In this document: positions 37,322 through 46,338 of the stretch, one piece after another
Layout: every line of letters begins with the position of its first letter
Numbering within the stretch: the first letter of the stretch is position 1
Origin: Candidatus Enterococcus murrayae
GTDB lineage: Bacteria; Bacillota; Bacilli; Lactobacillales; Enterococcaceae
NCBI RefSeq assembly: GCF_017315985.1
Contig: NZ_JAFLVR010000020.1
Coordinates: forward strand, 14,766-78,765
Length of the DNA: 64,000 bases
Direction of reading: 5' to 3'
Position numbers and translations under genes: made by a program
Notes under the pieces: generated by a model
What the model was told of the DNA's origin: nothing
Database searches by the model: none
What the model saw: only the letters and a program-made list of their open reading frames with translations

Positions 37322-38131
37322 ATGTGGGATGCATTTTTAGTTGGCTTGGTAGTGTTTCTTTGTGTCGGTGGACATGAATTGATCGGCTTTTCGCTATTAT
37401 TTCGTCCAATCGTGGTTGGTCCATTTTTAGGCTTATTAATGGGGGATCTTCAAACAGGATTGAAAATCGGAGCGGCACTGGAAACCATCTTCATGGGAGT
37501 CATTAATATTGGTGGTGCCTCAGCAGCAGAACCGGGATTAGCCACAGCGCTGGCGACTGGATTTGCGATCAAGCTAGGCGGAGGTGTTGATGCCGCGATC
37601 GCCTTAGCATTACCAATCGGAATTTTAGGACAGCAAATCAAATTAGCTATATATATTTTATTCAGCGGTTCAATGGCGCCTGTTTTTGATCGTTTAGCTG
37701 CTGAGGGAAAACAAAAGCAGTTCACTTATCTACATTTTGGTGTTTGGGGTATTTGGTTCTTTGCCTATTCATTGATTCCCTTTTTCGCGATGCTGTTTGG
37801 AGCAAATGCAGTACAATCAGCTTTAAATATGATTCCAGAAGTAATTATGAACGGTCTATCAATAGCAGGAAATCTGCTTCCAGCTGTAGGGATGGCGATG
37901 CTATTGCGAATGCTTTGGGAAAATAAAATTGCTGTTTTCTTTTTCTTAGGATTTGTGTTAGTGGCTTACTTAAAACTTCCGCTGGTAGCAGTAGCAGTAA
38001 TTGCTTTTATCGTGGCCATTGTAATCGCTCAAAGAGACTATCAGTTAAATAAATTAGAAAAGGCAAAACCGGCAGCAGCGATGCAATCCGTTAGCGGGAC
38101 AGATCAAGAAGAGGAGGACTTTTTCGCATGA
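37322..38131 (+). CDS. PTS EIIC, mannose family
   Basis: 269 residues with about seven hydrophobic segments. VVGPFLGLLMGDLQTGLKIG and the A-x-x-ET-x-F-MG region (residues 55-65) are typical of ManY-type EIIC. It forms the membrane channel with EIID, whose ATG overlaps its stop by 4 bp. A Glu/Asp-rich tail EEEDFFA ends the protein. AGGAGGCGG precedes the ATG. Confidence 0.9.
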   Translation: MWDAFLVGLVVFLCVGGHELIGFSLLFRPIVVGPFLGLLMGDLQTGLKIGAALETIFMGVINIGGASAAEPGLATALATGFAIKLGGGVDAAIALALPIGILGQQIKLAIYILFSGSMAPVFDRLAAEGKQKQFTYLHFGVWGIWFFAYSLIPFFAMLFGANAVQSALNMIPEVIMNGLSIAGNLLPAVGMAMLLRMLWENKIAVFFFLGFVLVAYLKLPLVAVAVIAFIVAIVIAQRDYQLNKLEKAKPAAAMQSVSGTDQEEEDFFA

Positions 38132-38952
38132 GCAAAATAGGGAAAGACTTAAGCAAAGAGGAGAAAAAATTAGTCCGTCAAATGTTTTGGCGTTCGCAAA
38201 CATTGTATGTTTCAGTAAATCCGGCAAAACAAGGTGCGAATGGTTTTTGTTACTCTATGATGCCGTTTATCAACGCGTTTTACAAAGAAGAGGAACAGCG
38301 TAAAGAAGCATTGGTTCGTCATATGTCTTATTTTAATACAACGGTTCCAATGGTTTCCTTCATTATGGGAATCGCCGCTTCGATGGAAAAAGAAAATTCC
38401 GAAAAAGAAAATTTTGATGTTGCGTCGATTAATGCAGTAAAAACCAGTCTGATGGGACCGATGGCAGGGATCGGTGACTCTATTTTCTGGGGAGTCTGGC
38501 GTGTGATCTCAGCTGGGATTGCAGTTGGGTTAGCCACTAGCGGAAACGTTCTCGCCCCCTTGGTATTCTTAGCCTTATTCAATATTCCACAATGGTTAAC
38601 TAGATATTATGGGGCATTTTTAGGCTATTCATTAGGATCAAAGTACATCGAAAAGCTTTATTCAGAAGGCTTGATCGGTATTTTAACAAAAGGAGCCAGC
38701 CTGGTTGGTTTGATGATGGTTGGCGCTATGACCAGTTCAATGGTAGTTTTCCAGACAAAGCTTTCTTTTTCAATGCAAGGTGAAACTGTTATGAAGCTGC
38801 AGGAAATGCTTGATCAGATTTTTGTTGGGATCGTTCCAATTTTATTAACATTGCTTTGCTACTATTTATTGAAGAAAAAAGTGAGTATTACGATGCTGAT
38901 GCTGGGCATTATCGTTTTAGGAATCCTCATTTCTGCTTTGGGAATTGCATAG
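38128..38952 (+). CDS. PTS EIID, mannose family
   Basis: 274 residues. The N-terminal amphipathic part (MFWRSQTLYVSVNPAKQGAN, near 15-35) and the segment SLMGPMAGIGDSIFWG near 108 are ManZ/EIID signatures; membrane helices lie in the C-terminal half. It completes the permease. Translation is coupled to EIIC through ATGA. Confidence 0.9.
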   Translation: MSKIGKDLSKEEKKLVRQMFWRSQTLYVSVNPAKQGANGFCYSMMPFINAFYKEEEQRKEALVRHMSYFNTTVPMVSFIMGIAASMEKENSEKENFDVASINAVKTSLMGPMAGIGDSIFWGVWRVISAGIAVGLATSGNVLAPLVFLALFNIPQWLTRYYGAFLGYSLGSKYIEKLYSEGLIGILTKGASLVGLMMVGAMTSSMVVFQTKLSFSMQGETVMKLQEMLDQIFVGIVPILLTLLCYYLLKKKVSITMLMLGIIVLGILISALGIA

Positions 38953-38967
38953 AAGGGACGAAGAATA

Positions 38968-41142
38968 ATGATTTATTTTGATGAACAGACTGGGATTTTT
39001 CATCTTCAAGGAAGAAAAACCAGTTACCTCATTCAAAAGAACCAACAAAATCATCTTTTTCATCTATTTTGGGGGAGTCGCTTGGCAAAGCGGTTCCCTG
39101 ATTATTTATTGAAGGAGATTAAGCGAGCGAGCTATCTAGCTGATACAGACCATATCAAGGAATATAAATTGGAGCGTCTGCCACAGGAGTATCCCGCTTT
39201 CGGAAACAGTGATCTGAGAAAACCGGCTTTTCAATTGAGCTATAAAAATGGAACAAATATCAGTGATTTTCGGTATGATTCTCATGAAATTCTTGCAGGG
39301 AAACCAACTCTGACTGGCTTGCCAAGTCTTCGTGACAGTAAGGGCTGTGAGACTTTGGTAATTCATTTGATGGATTCTGTTCAAAAGGTAAAAATGCGTT
39401 TATTTTACACCCTTTATCAGGAAGCAGATGTAATCACACGTCATACGGAGCTGGAAAATTATGGTGAATGTGATGTAGAAATTAACCAAATGAATAGTGC
39501 CTGTGTAGAATTACCGACGATGGATGTTGAACTCTTACATTTGAGTGGTCGTTGGGCACATGAAGCAGGGATTCAGCGCACAGCATTAAGCCAGTTGAAT
39601 TATCGTATTGAGAGTTTGCGCGGTGGAAGCAGTCATGAGCATAACCCTTTCATCGCTTTAGTGGAAAAGGAGACAAATGAGCAATTCGGAAAAGCCTATA
39701 GCATGAATCTTGTCTATAGCGGAAATTTTGAAGCGACGGTTGATGTGGATCAGCAAGAGGCGGTGAGAATGCAAATTGGGATTAATTCTACAACGTTCGG
39801 CTGGAATTTGAACCCTGAAGCGACTTTTGTCACTCCAGAAGCAGTGCTGGTGTTTAGTGATCAAGGCCTACAGGAACTGAGTCATAAATATCACAACATT
39901 TATCAAAATCATTTGTTAGCACCACAATTTGCTCAGAAGGAACGACCAATCGTTGTCAATAGTTGGGAAGCCAGCTATTTTGATTTAAAAGAGGAGAATT
40001 TACTTCAATTGGCGCAAAGCTCGAAGGATCTAGGTGTTGAAATGTTTGTGTTGGATGACGGCTGGTTTGGCAAACGTGACGATACATCTAGTTCTTTAGG
40101 AGATTGGTTTGTCGATCAGCATAAGTTTCCAGCAGGACTTTCAGCCTTTATCGAAAAAATCAAAAAATTAGGCCTAGCATTCGGTATCTGGGTTGAGCCT
40201 GAAATGATTTCAGAGGATAGTGAGTTATATCGAGCGCATCCTGATTGGTGTGTGGAAGTACCAGGCCGGTTGAAATCCTATTCCCGCGGTCAATGGGTTC
40301 TGGATTTAGCGAATCATGAAGTTCAGGATTATTTGATTGATACGATGTCGGCTCTATTTAGAGAATATGCGATTGATTATGTAAAATGGGATTGGAACCG
40401 CAGCATCACCGAAGCGGGTTCGAATGTCTTACTGGCTGCCCAACAAAAGGAATTTTATCATCGCTACGTTTTAGGACTGTATCGAGTAGTCGGAACATTG
40501 ACCGAGCGTTTCCCAGCTATTCTTTTTGAAAATTGCGCTGGTGGCGGCGGAAGAAATGACCCAGGAATGCTTTATTATATGCCGCAATCTTGGGCAAGTG
40601 ACGATACGGATGCTATCGAGCGTTTGAGCATTCAAGAAGGAACTAGTCTGATTTATCCACCAATTACGATGGGGTGTCATGTTTCGCAGGTTCCTAATCA
40701 TCAAATTGGGCGAGTAACGCCACTAGAAACCCGCGGTATTGTTGCGATGCAAGGGAATTTTGGCTATGAAATGGATTTATCAAAATTATCACCTGTGGAA
40801 AGATTGAAAATCAAAGAACAGATCGCCCAATACAAAAAAATTCGTGAGACCGTTCAATTAGGCAAATTCTATCGCTTGAGTACATCAGAAAAGAGTAATG
40901 CGAAAGCTTGGCAGTATAGTAAAGATTCCCAGATAGTTGTGTCGTATGTTCAAGTGCAGGCGCGCCCCAATTTTGCTTCAAAGCGTTTAAGGTTAGTCGA
41001 CTTGGTTTCCAAAGGATTGTATGAGTTGCCGAATGGTGAAAAGCGATATGGGGATGAATTGATGATGTTTGGTTTAGCGATTGATCCTGTCAAGGAAGAT
41101 TATTTTAGTCAGCAATGGGTACTGAAAAAGGTGGAGGACTAA
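38968..41142 (+). CDS. GH36 alpha-galactosidase
   Basis: 724 residues, full length for bacterial GH36. The central TIM barrel shows VLDDGWFGKRDD near residue 365, the nucleophile Asp in YVKWDWNR near 474, and the acid/base Asp in WASDDTDAIER near 545. There is no signal peptide, so it is intracellular. It cleaves alpha-1,6-galactosides such as melibiose, raffinose or their breakdown products. It is 15 bp after EIID, in the LevR-controlled operon. How a PTS-phosphorylated substrate would fit GH36 is unclear. Confidence 0.92.
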   Translation: MIYFDEQTGIFHLQGRKTSYLIQKNQQNHLFHLFWGSRLAKRFPDYLLKEIKRASYLADTDHIKEYKLERLPQEYPAFGNSDLRKPAFQLSYKNGTNISDFRYDSHEILAGKPTLTGLPSLRDSKGCETLVIHLMDSVQKVKMRLFYTLYQEADVITRHTELENYGECDVEINQMNSACVELPTMDVELLHLSGRWAHEAGIQRTALSQLNYRIESLRGGSSHEHNPFIALVEKETNEQFGKAYSMNLVYSGNFEATVDVDQQEAVRMQIGINSTTFGWNLNPEATFVTPEAVLVFSDQGLQELSHKYHNIYQNHLLAPQFAQKERPIVVNSWEASYFDLKEENLLQLAQSSKDLGVEMFVLDDGWFGKRDDTSSSLGDWFVDQHKFPAGLSAFIEKIKKLGLAFGIWVEPEMISEDSELYRAHPDWCVEVPGRLKSYSRGQWVLDLANHEVQDYLIDTMSALFREYAIDYVKWDWNRSITEAGSNVLLAAQQKEFYHRYVLGLYRVVGTLTERFPAILFENCAGGGGRNDPGMLYYMPQSWASDDTDAIERLSIQEGTSLIYPPITMGCHVSQVPNHQIGRVTPLETRGIVAMQGNFGYEMDLSKLSPVERLKIKEQIAQYKKIRETVQLGKFYRLSTSEKSNAKAWQYSKDSQIVVSYVQVQARPNFASKRLRLVDLVSKGLYELPNGEKRYGDELMMFGLAIDPVKEDYFSQQWVLKKVED

Positions 41143-41144
41143 CA

Positions 41145-42812
41145 ATGAGTGAATGGTGGAAAAGAGCAGTATTCTATCAAATTTATCCAAAAAGCTTTAG
41201 AGATACCAATAATGATGGCATAGGAGATTTGAACGGGATTAGAGAAAAGTTGCCCTATTTACGGGAGCTAGGGATCGATGCTTTATGGATCAGTCCGATT
41301 TATTTGTCACCACAGGTTGATAATGGCTATGATGTTTCGGATTATCGTCAGATCGATCCGATGTTCGGAACAAATCAGGAAATGTACCAATTAATTGATG
41401 AGGCTCATGAATGGAATATCAAGATTGTGATGGACTTCGTTGCAAATCATACATCCGATCAATGTTTGTGGTTTCAGGAAAGCCGTAAATCCAAAGACAA
41501 CTTTTTTAGTGATTTCTATATTTGGAAAGATGGTAAATCAGACGGCTCAGCACCCAATAATTGGGGATCGAGTTTTGGTGGCTCAGCTTGGAGTTGGGAT
41601 GCGTCTCGTCAGCAGTACTATCTTCATTATTACGCCAAAGAACAGCCAGATCTAAATTGGGAAAATCCAACTGTCCGGGAATACATCTATGATATGATGC
41701 GCTTTTGGAAAGCAAAAGGTGTAGACGGATGGCGAATGGATGTAATCACTTCGATCTCAAAGAATTTAGATTTCCCAAATAATCCACGCGACTTTACGAC
41801 AGAAAACCAACAAAATGGGCCACGAATGCACGAGTTTATCCATGAAATGAATCAAGAGGTTTTGAAACCTTTCAGGATGATGAGCGTAGGGGAATCTCCA
41901 GCAGCTAAGTCGACGGATGCACATTTATTAGTTGATCCAAAACGGGAAGAGCTGGATATGATTTTTACCTTTGAACATATGCATGTTGATCGTAAAAAAG
42001 GAGACATCAATGGTCGTTGGGCATTAAAGTCGATGGATTTACCGGATTTGAAGAAAATTCTTGCTTCTTGGCAAACGGAATTACGAGATAAAGGATGGAA
42101 TGCGCTCTATTTTGAAAATCACGATCGTGCTCGGGTGATTTCTCGCTGGGGAAATGATGAGAGATATCGCTATGAATGTGCTACGGCATTTGCGATAATT
42201 CTGCATGGCTTGCAAGGAACCCCATTCATTTACCAAGGGGAAGAAATTGGAATGACTAATACGAAATTCGAGTTGGAGGAATATGAAGATATTGAGTTGC
42301 GAGGAAATTATGAGTTTTATGTTGAACAGCAAAAAACAATGTCAAAAGAAGAATTTTTAAAAGCCGTTCATAAAATCTCTCGAGATAATGCGCGAACCCC
42401 AATGCAGTGGGATCAAAGTGCGAATGCAGGCTTTAGTCAGGCGCAACCATGGTTTAAGGTGAATCCGAATTATACGCAAATCAACGTAGCGGTGGATCAA
42501 GCAAATGAAAAATCAATCTTCAAGCTTTATCAAGAACTGATTCGTTTGCGGCATTCCGAACGAATTTTAACAGAAGGCTCCTTCGAGTTGCTTTATCCAA
42601 ATGACCGCGCTCTTTTTATCTACCAAAGAAAATTAGAACAGGAATACTGGTATATCCTTGCCAATATGTCAGAGGAATATCAAAAGATTCCGAAAGAACT
42701 GACTGAGCTGGTCGGTGAGTTCAAAATTAAGAATAATTCAGAACGAAGCGATTTAATGGAAGATTTGGCCCCGTATGAAGCCTTTATCGTTAGGCGAACA
42801 TCGTTGAAATAA
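41145..42812 (+). CDS. GH13 alpha-glucosidase (oligo-1,6-glucosidase type)
   Basis: 555 residues from ATG 41145, seven bases after GGTGGAGG. GH13 regions I to IV are visible: DFVANHTSD, the nucleophile Asp near 199 in GWRMDVI, the acid/base Glu near 249 in SVGE, and FENHDRARV near 325. It is intracellular and likely splits alpha-1,6 or alpha-1,4 glucosides, or sucrose released from raffinose. It is the last gene of the man-family operon. Confidence 0.9.
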   Translation: MSEWWKRAVFYQIYPKSFRDTNNDGIGDLNGIREKLPYLRELGIDALWISPIYLSPQVDNGYDVSDYRQIDPMFGTNQEMYQLIDEAHEWNIKIVMDFVANHTSDQCLWFQESRKSKDNFFSDFYIWKDGKSDGSAPNNWGSSFGGSAWSWDASRQQYYLHYYAKEQPDLNWENPTVREYIYDMMRFWKAKGVDGWRMDVITSISKNLDFPNNPRDFTTENQQNGPRMHEFIHEMNQEVLKPFRMMSVGESPAAKSTDAHLLVDPKREELDMIFTFEHMHVDRKKGDINGRWALKSMDLPDLKKILASWQTELRDKGWNALYFENHDRARVISRWGNDERYRYECATAFAIILHGLQGTPFIYQGEEIGMTNTKFELEEYEDIELRGNYEFYVEQQKTMSKEEFLKAVHKISRDNARTPMQWDQSANAGFSQAQPWFKVNPNYTQINVAVDQANEKSIFKLYQELIRLRHSERILTEGSFELLYPNDRALFIYQRKLEQEYWYILANMSEEYQKIPKELTELVGEFKIKNNSERSDLMEDLAPYEAFIVRRTSLK

Positions 42813-42856
42813 ATCAAAATGGGTAACGAAGAATTCTTCGCTACCCATTTTGATTT
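42811..42856. terminator. Bidirectional terminator
   Basis: A very long stem, with AAATCAAAATGGGTA and CGAAGA pairing with TCTTCG and TACCCATTTTGATTT, serves the convergent GH13 and MerR genes. Confidence 0.85.
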
Positions 42857-42865
42857 GTACATGAG

Positions 42866-43246
42866 TTACTTATTTTTCTCCAAAACGGCCTCATGCTGTC
42901 GGCTGTATTTGGCAATTTTTCGATCAATTTTATCTAGGTATGCCTGCGTTTGTGCCAATTGCTTTTCAACCTCTTTCTTGTGTTCCGTAAAGAAATTAAG
43001 TCGGTTTTCATAGGTTGGATCACCAGCCATCGACCATTCGACAAATTGCTTAATGTCGTTTAATTGCATCCCGGTATTCTTCAAGCAGGTGATAACTGAT
43101 AAATACTCCAGATCCTTCTCGTCAAAATAGCGGCGGCCATGTTCATCTCGTGCCACAAAAGGAAGCAGCCCTTTCTGATCATAAAATCTTAATGTATAGG
43201 CACTAAGGCCTGTTTTCTTAGAAATATCACTTATTTTGTAGGACAA
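42866..43246 (-). CDS. MerR-family transcriptional regulator
   Basis: 126 residues from TTG 43246, set 7 bases after AAAGGAGGAG; the upstream in-frame GTG lies before that site. The winged helix carries LSAYTLRFYDQKGLLPF and is followed by a coiled-coil helix. It lies 50 bp after the truncated alcohol dehydrogenase gene, whose promoter has a 19-bp spacer, so autoregulation of the pair is likely. Confidence 0.83.
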   Translation of the reverse strand: MSYKISDISKKTGLSAYTLRFYDQKGLLPFVARDEHGRRYFDEKDLEYLSVITCLKNTGMQLNDIKQFVEWSMAGDPTYENRLNFFTEHKKEVEKQLAQTQAYLDKIDRKIAKYSRQHEAVLEKNK

Positions 43247-43295
43247 TTTTTTCTCCTCCTTTGTCACTTCTATTTTAACAGATGTTGGGGTGCGG

Positions 43296-43916
43296 TTATT
43301 GCGAACACTTTAGAATCAGCTGTATTGTTTTAGCCGCTTCTTCTCCTTTGGGGAGGCAATTTTCCGCTAGCTTGTTGATCTCACTATCCGTTGGAAAAAT
43401 ACCGACTTCCTCAAAAGTTAGCGGCAAGTGGGCGGCGCGTAAAAAGTTTTCCATTGCATGAATCCCTTTTAATGCGGTTTCTTCAGCACATTCGCAAGGA
43501 GCGATTTTCATACTATTGACAGCAAATGCCACAAAGCGTTTCAAGCGCTTCTGATAAACCGCGCGTGCCCAGTTTGACCAAACAATACTTAATGCGAAAA
43601 CAGGAGATAGGTCAAAATACACACTGAGTTCATGGGCCATTTTCAGTACTGAAAAATCAGTATACCTTTCTGGAATACGTGGTGAATAGCGGATTACTTC
43701 TATTAAATTGTTCGGTTCACGATAAGAGACAGTGTCTATCAGGTTGTGGAGCAGCGCTTCGTAAAGCTTGTCAATGACCGGTGAATGTTCCTGCTTTGTC
43801 ACATACATCGTAGCGATCTGCATAATAAAATAGGTATTCTTTTTTGCGATGGCTTCCTCCTGATAATCCTTTGCAGGGTTCGGACTTGTGTGAGGGTAGT
43901 ATAGTAATTGCTGCAT
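43296..43916 (-). CDS. Truncated iron-containing alcohol dehydrogenase (C-terminal domain only)
   Basis: 206 residues from ATG 43916, eight bases after AGGAG. The sequence matches the helical C-terminal half of butanol-dehydrogenase-type Fe-ADHs: KMAHELSVYFDLSPVFALSI corresponds to the usual HE-S-YD-PHG-L region, followed by RFVAFAV and ALKGIHAMENFLRAAHLPL. The NAD-binding half is missing, and the second metal His (normally in HG) is replaced. It probably cannot oxidise alcohols. It keeps a good ribosome site and a MerR-type promoter, so it may be a repurposed or decaying gene. Confidence 0.7.
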   Translation of the reverse strand: MQQLLYYPHTSPNPAKDYQEEAIAKKNTYFIMQIATMYVTKQEHSPVIDKLYEALLHNLIDTVSYREPNNLIEVIRYSPRIPERYTDFSVLKMAHELSVYFDLSPVFALSIVWSNWARAVYQKRLKRFVAFAVNSMKIAPCECAEETALKGIHAMENFLRAAHLPLTFEEVGIFPTDSEINKLAENCLPKGEEAAKTIQLILKCSQ

Positions 43917-43984
43917 AATAAGCACTCCTTTTTGATTTTTTTAGGGTAAATTGTTTTGTTGCATATTATTTATTGGATAAATTT

Positions 43985-44015
43985 AGCTTAATACTTTGAG
44001 TATACTCTAAGTCAA
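43985..44015 (-). promoter_or_regulatory. MerR-type promoter with 19-bp spacer (minus strand)
   Basis: On the minus strand the -35 is TTGACT (44010-44015) and the -10 is TAAGCT (43985-43990), 19 bp apart. The spacer holds GAGTATACTC, a perfect 10-bp palindrome that extends with one mismatch. It drives the Fe-ADH fragment and the MerR gene. Confidence 0.7.
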
Positions 44016-44107
44016 CAGGTAAATGAGCATCAGTCAGAGTGAAAGTTAACTGATTTTTTTGTGTAGTGGAATGCTATACTAAAAGAAACTATCGGGAGGT
44101 GGGGGAA

Positions 44108-44524
44108 TTGGAGATTCGTCCTGTGCAGGAATCAGATCGCGCATTTTGGTTCACGCTAGATCAGCATTTGCCAAAGGAGCAATTTGATCAGAAGGTTCGG
44201 GAAAAGCTCGGGTACGTTTTATCGGTCGACGGTGTGGCCGTTGGACTAATGAGATACAATTTTTTCTGGGACGAGCACCCTTTCTGTACGATGCTGTATG
44301 TGGCCGAAGAATACCAAGGCAGAGGCTATGGTAGAGCATTAATGATATTTTGGGAAAAAGAGATGCAGCAGCGGGGCTATAAAATGCTGATGACCTCGAC
44401 TCAAGTAGATGAGCAGGCCCAGCACTTTTACCGCAAATTAGGTTATCAGGATGCCGGTGGTTTACTGATCTCGGTTCCTGATTATCAGCAGCCGATGGAG
44501 ATGTTTTTTATCAAAGGAATTTAA
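44108..44524 (+). CDS. GNAT-family N-acetyltransferase
   Basis: 138 residues from TTG 44108, after GGGAGGTGG. Acetyl-CoA loop motif A is seen as EEYQGRGYGRALM near residue 75, followed by the typical FYRKLGYQDAG end. It acetylates an unknown amine. A TATACT -10 lies at 44075. It is 11 bp from a VOC-family gene, so the two are co-transcribed. Confidence 0.85.
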   Translation: MEIRPVQESDRAFWFTLDQHLPKEQFDQKVREKLGYVLSVDGVAVGLMRYNFFWDEHPFCTMLYVAEEYQGRGYGRALMIFWEKEMQQRGYKMLMTSTQVDEQAQHFYRKLGYQDAGGLLISVPDYQQPMEMFFIKGI

Positions 44525-44535
44525 GGAGGAGAAGA

Positions 44536-45006
44536 ATGAACTATCAAGGAACATTGATCGCAGTGGCAGATATTGAAAAGGCCAAAGAGTTTTATCATTC
44601 TGTTTTAGGATTGGAAGTAATGGTAGATGCGGGTGAGCATATACAATTAACAGGCGGATTATTTTTACAAACGGTGGATAGTTGGGCGGAATTTATTCAT
44701 AAAAAAGCAACGGAAGTCGTGCTTGAGAATAATGCCAGCGAATTGTACTTTGAGACGGATAACATGGATGATTTCATCAAACTGCTGGATGGTCGAAGCG
44801 ATATCCTTTATCTGCATCCTCTGCTGGAGCATAGCTGGGGACAACGAGCTGTGCGTTTCTATGATTTGGATAAGCACATTATTGAGGTATCTGAGAGTAT
44901 CACCATGGTAGTCAGACGCTTCCTTGATTCTGGTTTGACGATCGAGGAAACAGCAAATCGAACAGGTGTGGATGTTGGCTATATCGAAAATGTTTTGAAG
45001 CAGTAA
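44536..45006 (+). CDS. VOC-family (glyoxalase/bleomycin-resistance fold) protein
   Basis: 156 residues. Residues 1-115 form a VOC domain (VADIEKAKEFYHSVLGLEVM, then VRFYDLDKHIIEVSE), with a metal-type Glu near the end. The last 35 residues (LTIEETANRTGVDVGYIENV) look like a small helix-turn-helix-like extension, uncommon in plain glyoxalases. The substrate is unknown. AAGGAGGAG precedes the ATG. Confidence 0.82.
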   Translation: MNYQGTLIAVADIEKAKEFYHSVLGLEVMVDAGEHIQLTGGLFLQTVDSWAEFIHKKATEVVLENNASELYFETDNMDDFIKLLDGRSDILYLHPLLEHSWGQRAVRFYDLDKHIIEVSESITMVVRRFLDSGLTIEETANRTGVDVGYIENVLKQ

Positions 45007-45038
45007 TCACTGTTTGATTGGCAAAGGAGTAGAATCTA

Positions 45039-45246
45039 GTGAAGGGAAAGAAAGCAAGAATAGGTGTGGCTCTCAAAGCTAGAGGTCCAATTTCCGATGG
45101 GCGAACCAATCACCTTTTCATTTGGTATACGCAATTTTTACGTTGCTGATCCAGAAGGGAATTTACTGGAAATTGGCAGTACAAAAGAAAAATATTTTTT
45201 TACAATGTAGGAAAAGTAAGTGATTCAAAAGCCATTTTCAAATAAA
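45039..45246 (+). pseudogene. Frameshifted remnant of a second VOC-family gene
   Basis: After AAAGGAG, the frame from GTG 45039 reads to KARGPISDG and then leaves the family. In the next frame, from 45097, MGEPITFSFGIRNFYVADPE and GNLLEIGS continue a VOC C terminus. The parts would join as GPISDG-P-MGEP in an intact protein. The N-terminal half is missing. Confidence 0.65.
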
Positions 45247-45257
45247 CGTAACAAAAT

Positions 45258-45319
45258 GAAAGTCAAACGACGATTGTACTTAACGAAATGAAAGTATAAT
45301 CGTTGTTTGGCTTTTTTTC
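45258..45319. repeat. Dispersed palindromic terminator repeat, inverted copy
   Basis: GAAAGTCAAACGACGATT pairs with AATCGTTGTTTGGCTTT and is followed by T7. The family tail lies before the stem here (CAAAAGCCATTTTCAAA at about 45228), so the element is turned round relative to the copies at 46743 and 47876. It separates convergent genes. Confidence 0.65.
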
Positions 45320-45331
45320 TGAATCCAACTT

Positions 45332-46186
45332 CTAAGGTTTTTTAGATGCATAGAGATAGGAAAGCCACTCGGAATCTTTGCGGCGATTATCAAACGGAAG
45401 ATAGCCGGCATACTTATAGATATAGTCGATTTTCCAGCCGCCCGTTTTGCTCCTTTTCTCGTTGAGCAGCTGCAGTAAATCCTGTGCTCGCGGATCATCA
45501 GTACATTGACCTTTTTGAACAATATAGATCAAGTCGGTAAATGAAAGATGGTAGCTTTGTGGAAACATACTATCAGTAATATGGGGACTGATGGGGCGAC
45601 CATTGGAAAGCCGTTGAAACATTTTGTGCTGAAGCATGTAATCAACACCTAAGTGAATCATTTCATTGACCTTCTCATCCGAAGCATCGACGTTTTCTTG
45701 ATAAGTTAGCAATGCACGAAGGGTTTTTCCAATGCCGATAAAGCAAGGAACATGGTTCATACAGCCGCCAAACTTGCAGATCCCTTTGTGGGGCCAGGTT
45801 GTTTTTTGCTTACGGTCAAAGACTTGGTACTGTTTTATCCAAGCAAGAGCATTTTGTGCTTCTGGGGATTTGCCTAAACCCAATCGAGAGTAGGCTTCAA
45901 ACAGCAACGCATTATAGCAGGGGACGATCTCCTCCAGTTTTCCGGTAAACGAAAAGCCCTCCGGTGTTGCTAAGTGCTGGTTTATATAAGAAATCAACAT
46001 TTGAGTCATCGGCAACTTCTCAGCATAGGGAATTTCTGCCAAACCAATCAAAGCAAAAATTTTACCTAAAGGGTTTAAATTGGACATCGCAGTATATTTC
46101 TGCACGATGACTGACTGCTTAAGCAAATCGAGCGGATCTTCAACAATGTTTCTATTCATAAGTAATTCTAACGCCTGATCCATCAT
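45332..46186 (-). CDS. Alpha/alpha-toroid-like hypothetical protein
   Basis: 284 residues, with repeated helical hairpins of the prenyltransferase/terpene-cyclase toroid type (for example ALLFEAYSRLGLGKSPEA). A cluster of Cys and His, HKGICKFGGCMNHVPC near residue 150, could bind a metal. Similar proteins are sometimes labelled NifH-like in error. The function is unknown. It is transcribed alone, convergent with the VOC remnant, with AAGGGATAG before ATGATG. Confidence 0.6.
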   Translation of the reverse strand: MMDQALELLMNRNIVEDPLDLLKQSVIVQKYTAMSNLNPLGKIFALIGLAEIPYAEKLPMTQMLISYINQHLATPEGFSFTGKLEEIVPCYNALLFEAYSRLGLGKSPEAQNALAWIKQYQVFDRKQKTTWPHKGICKFGGCMNHVPCFIGIGKTLRALLTYQENVDASDEKVNEMIHLGVDYMLQHKMFQRLSNGRPISPHITDSMFPQSYHLSFTDLIYIVQKGQCTDDPRAQDLLQLLNEKRSKTGGWKIDYIYKYAGYLPFDNRRKDSEWLSYLYASKKP

Positions 46187-46287
46187 CTATCCCTTCTTCC
46201 TTCACTCTATTATCTCAAATGAGCGGCCGTTTGAAAACGGATTCTAAAAAAATCCTGAGAGGGGATGCAATCCACTTTTAAAACCTG

Positions 46288-46317
46288 TATGTTAGAGATA
46301 GATTATTATCTACTAAC
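46288..46317 (+). promoter_or_regulatory. Possible MerR-like promoter and leader inverted repeat
   Basis: A TATGTT -10 at 46288 is preceded by ATCCACTTTTAAAACCTG, close to the spacer of the box at 11727, but the -35 is poor. GTTAGAGATA (46291-46300) faces TATCTACTAAC (46307-46317) as an imperfect inverted repeat. Confidence 0.3.
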
Positions 46318-46338
46318 ATGTAAGAGGAAGGTGCCTAA

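Noticed and set aside
45332-46186. Nitrogenase iron protein NifH
   Set aside because: The protein has no P-loop and no 4Fe-4S ligand pattern of NifH. It looks like a helical toroid.
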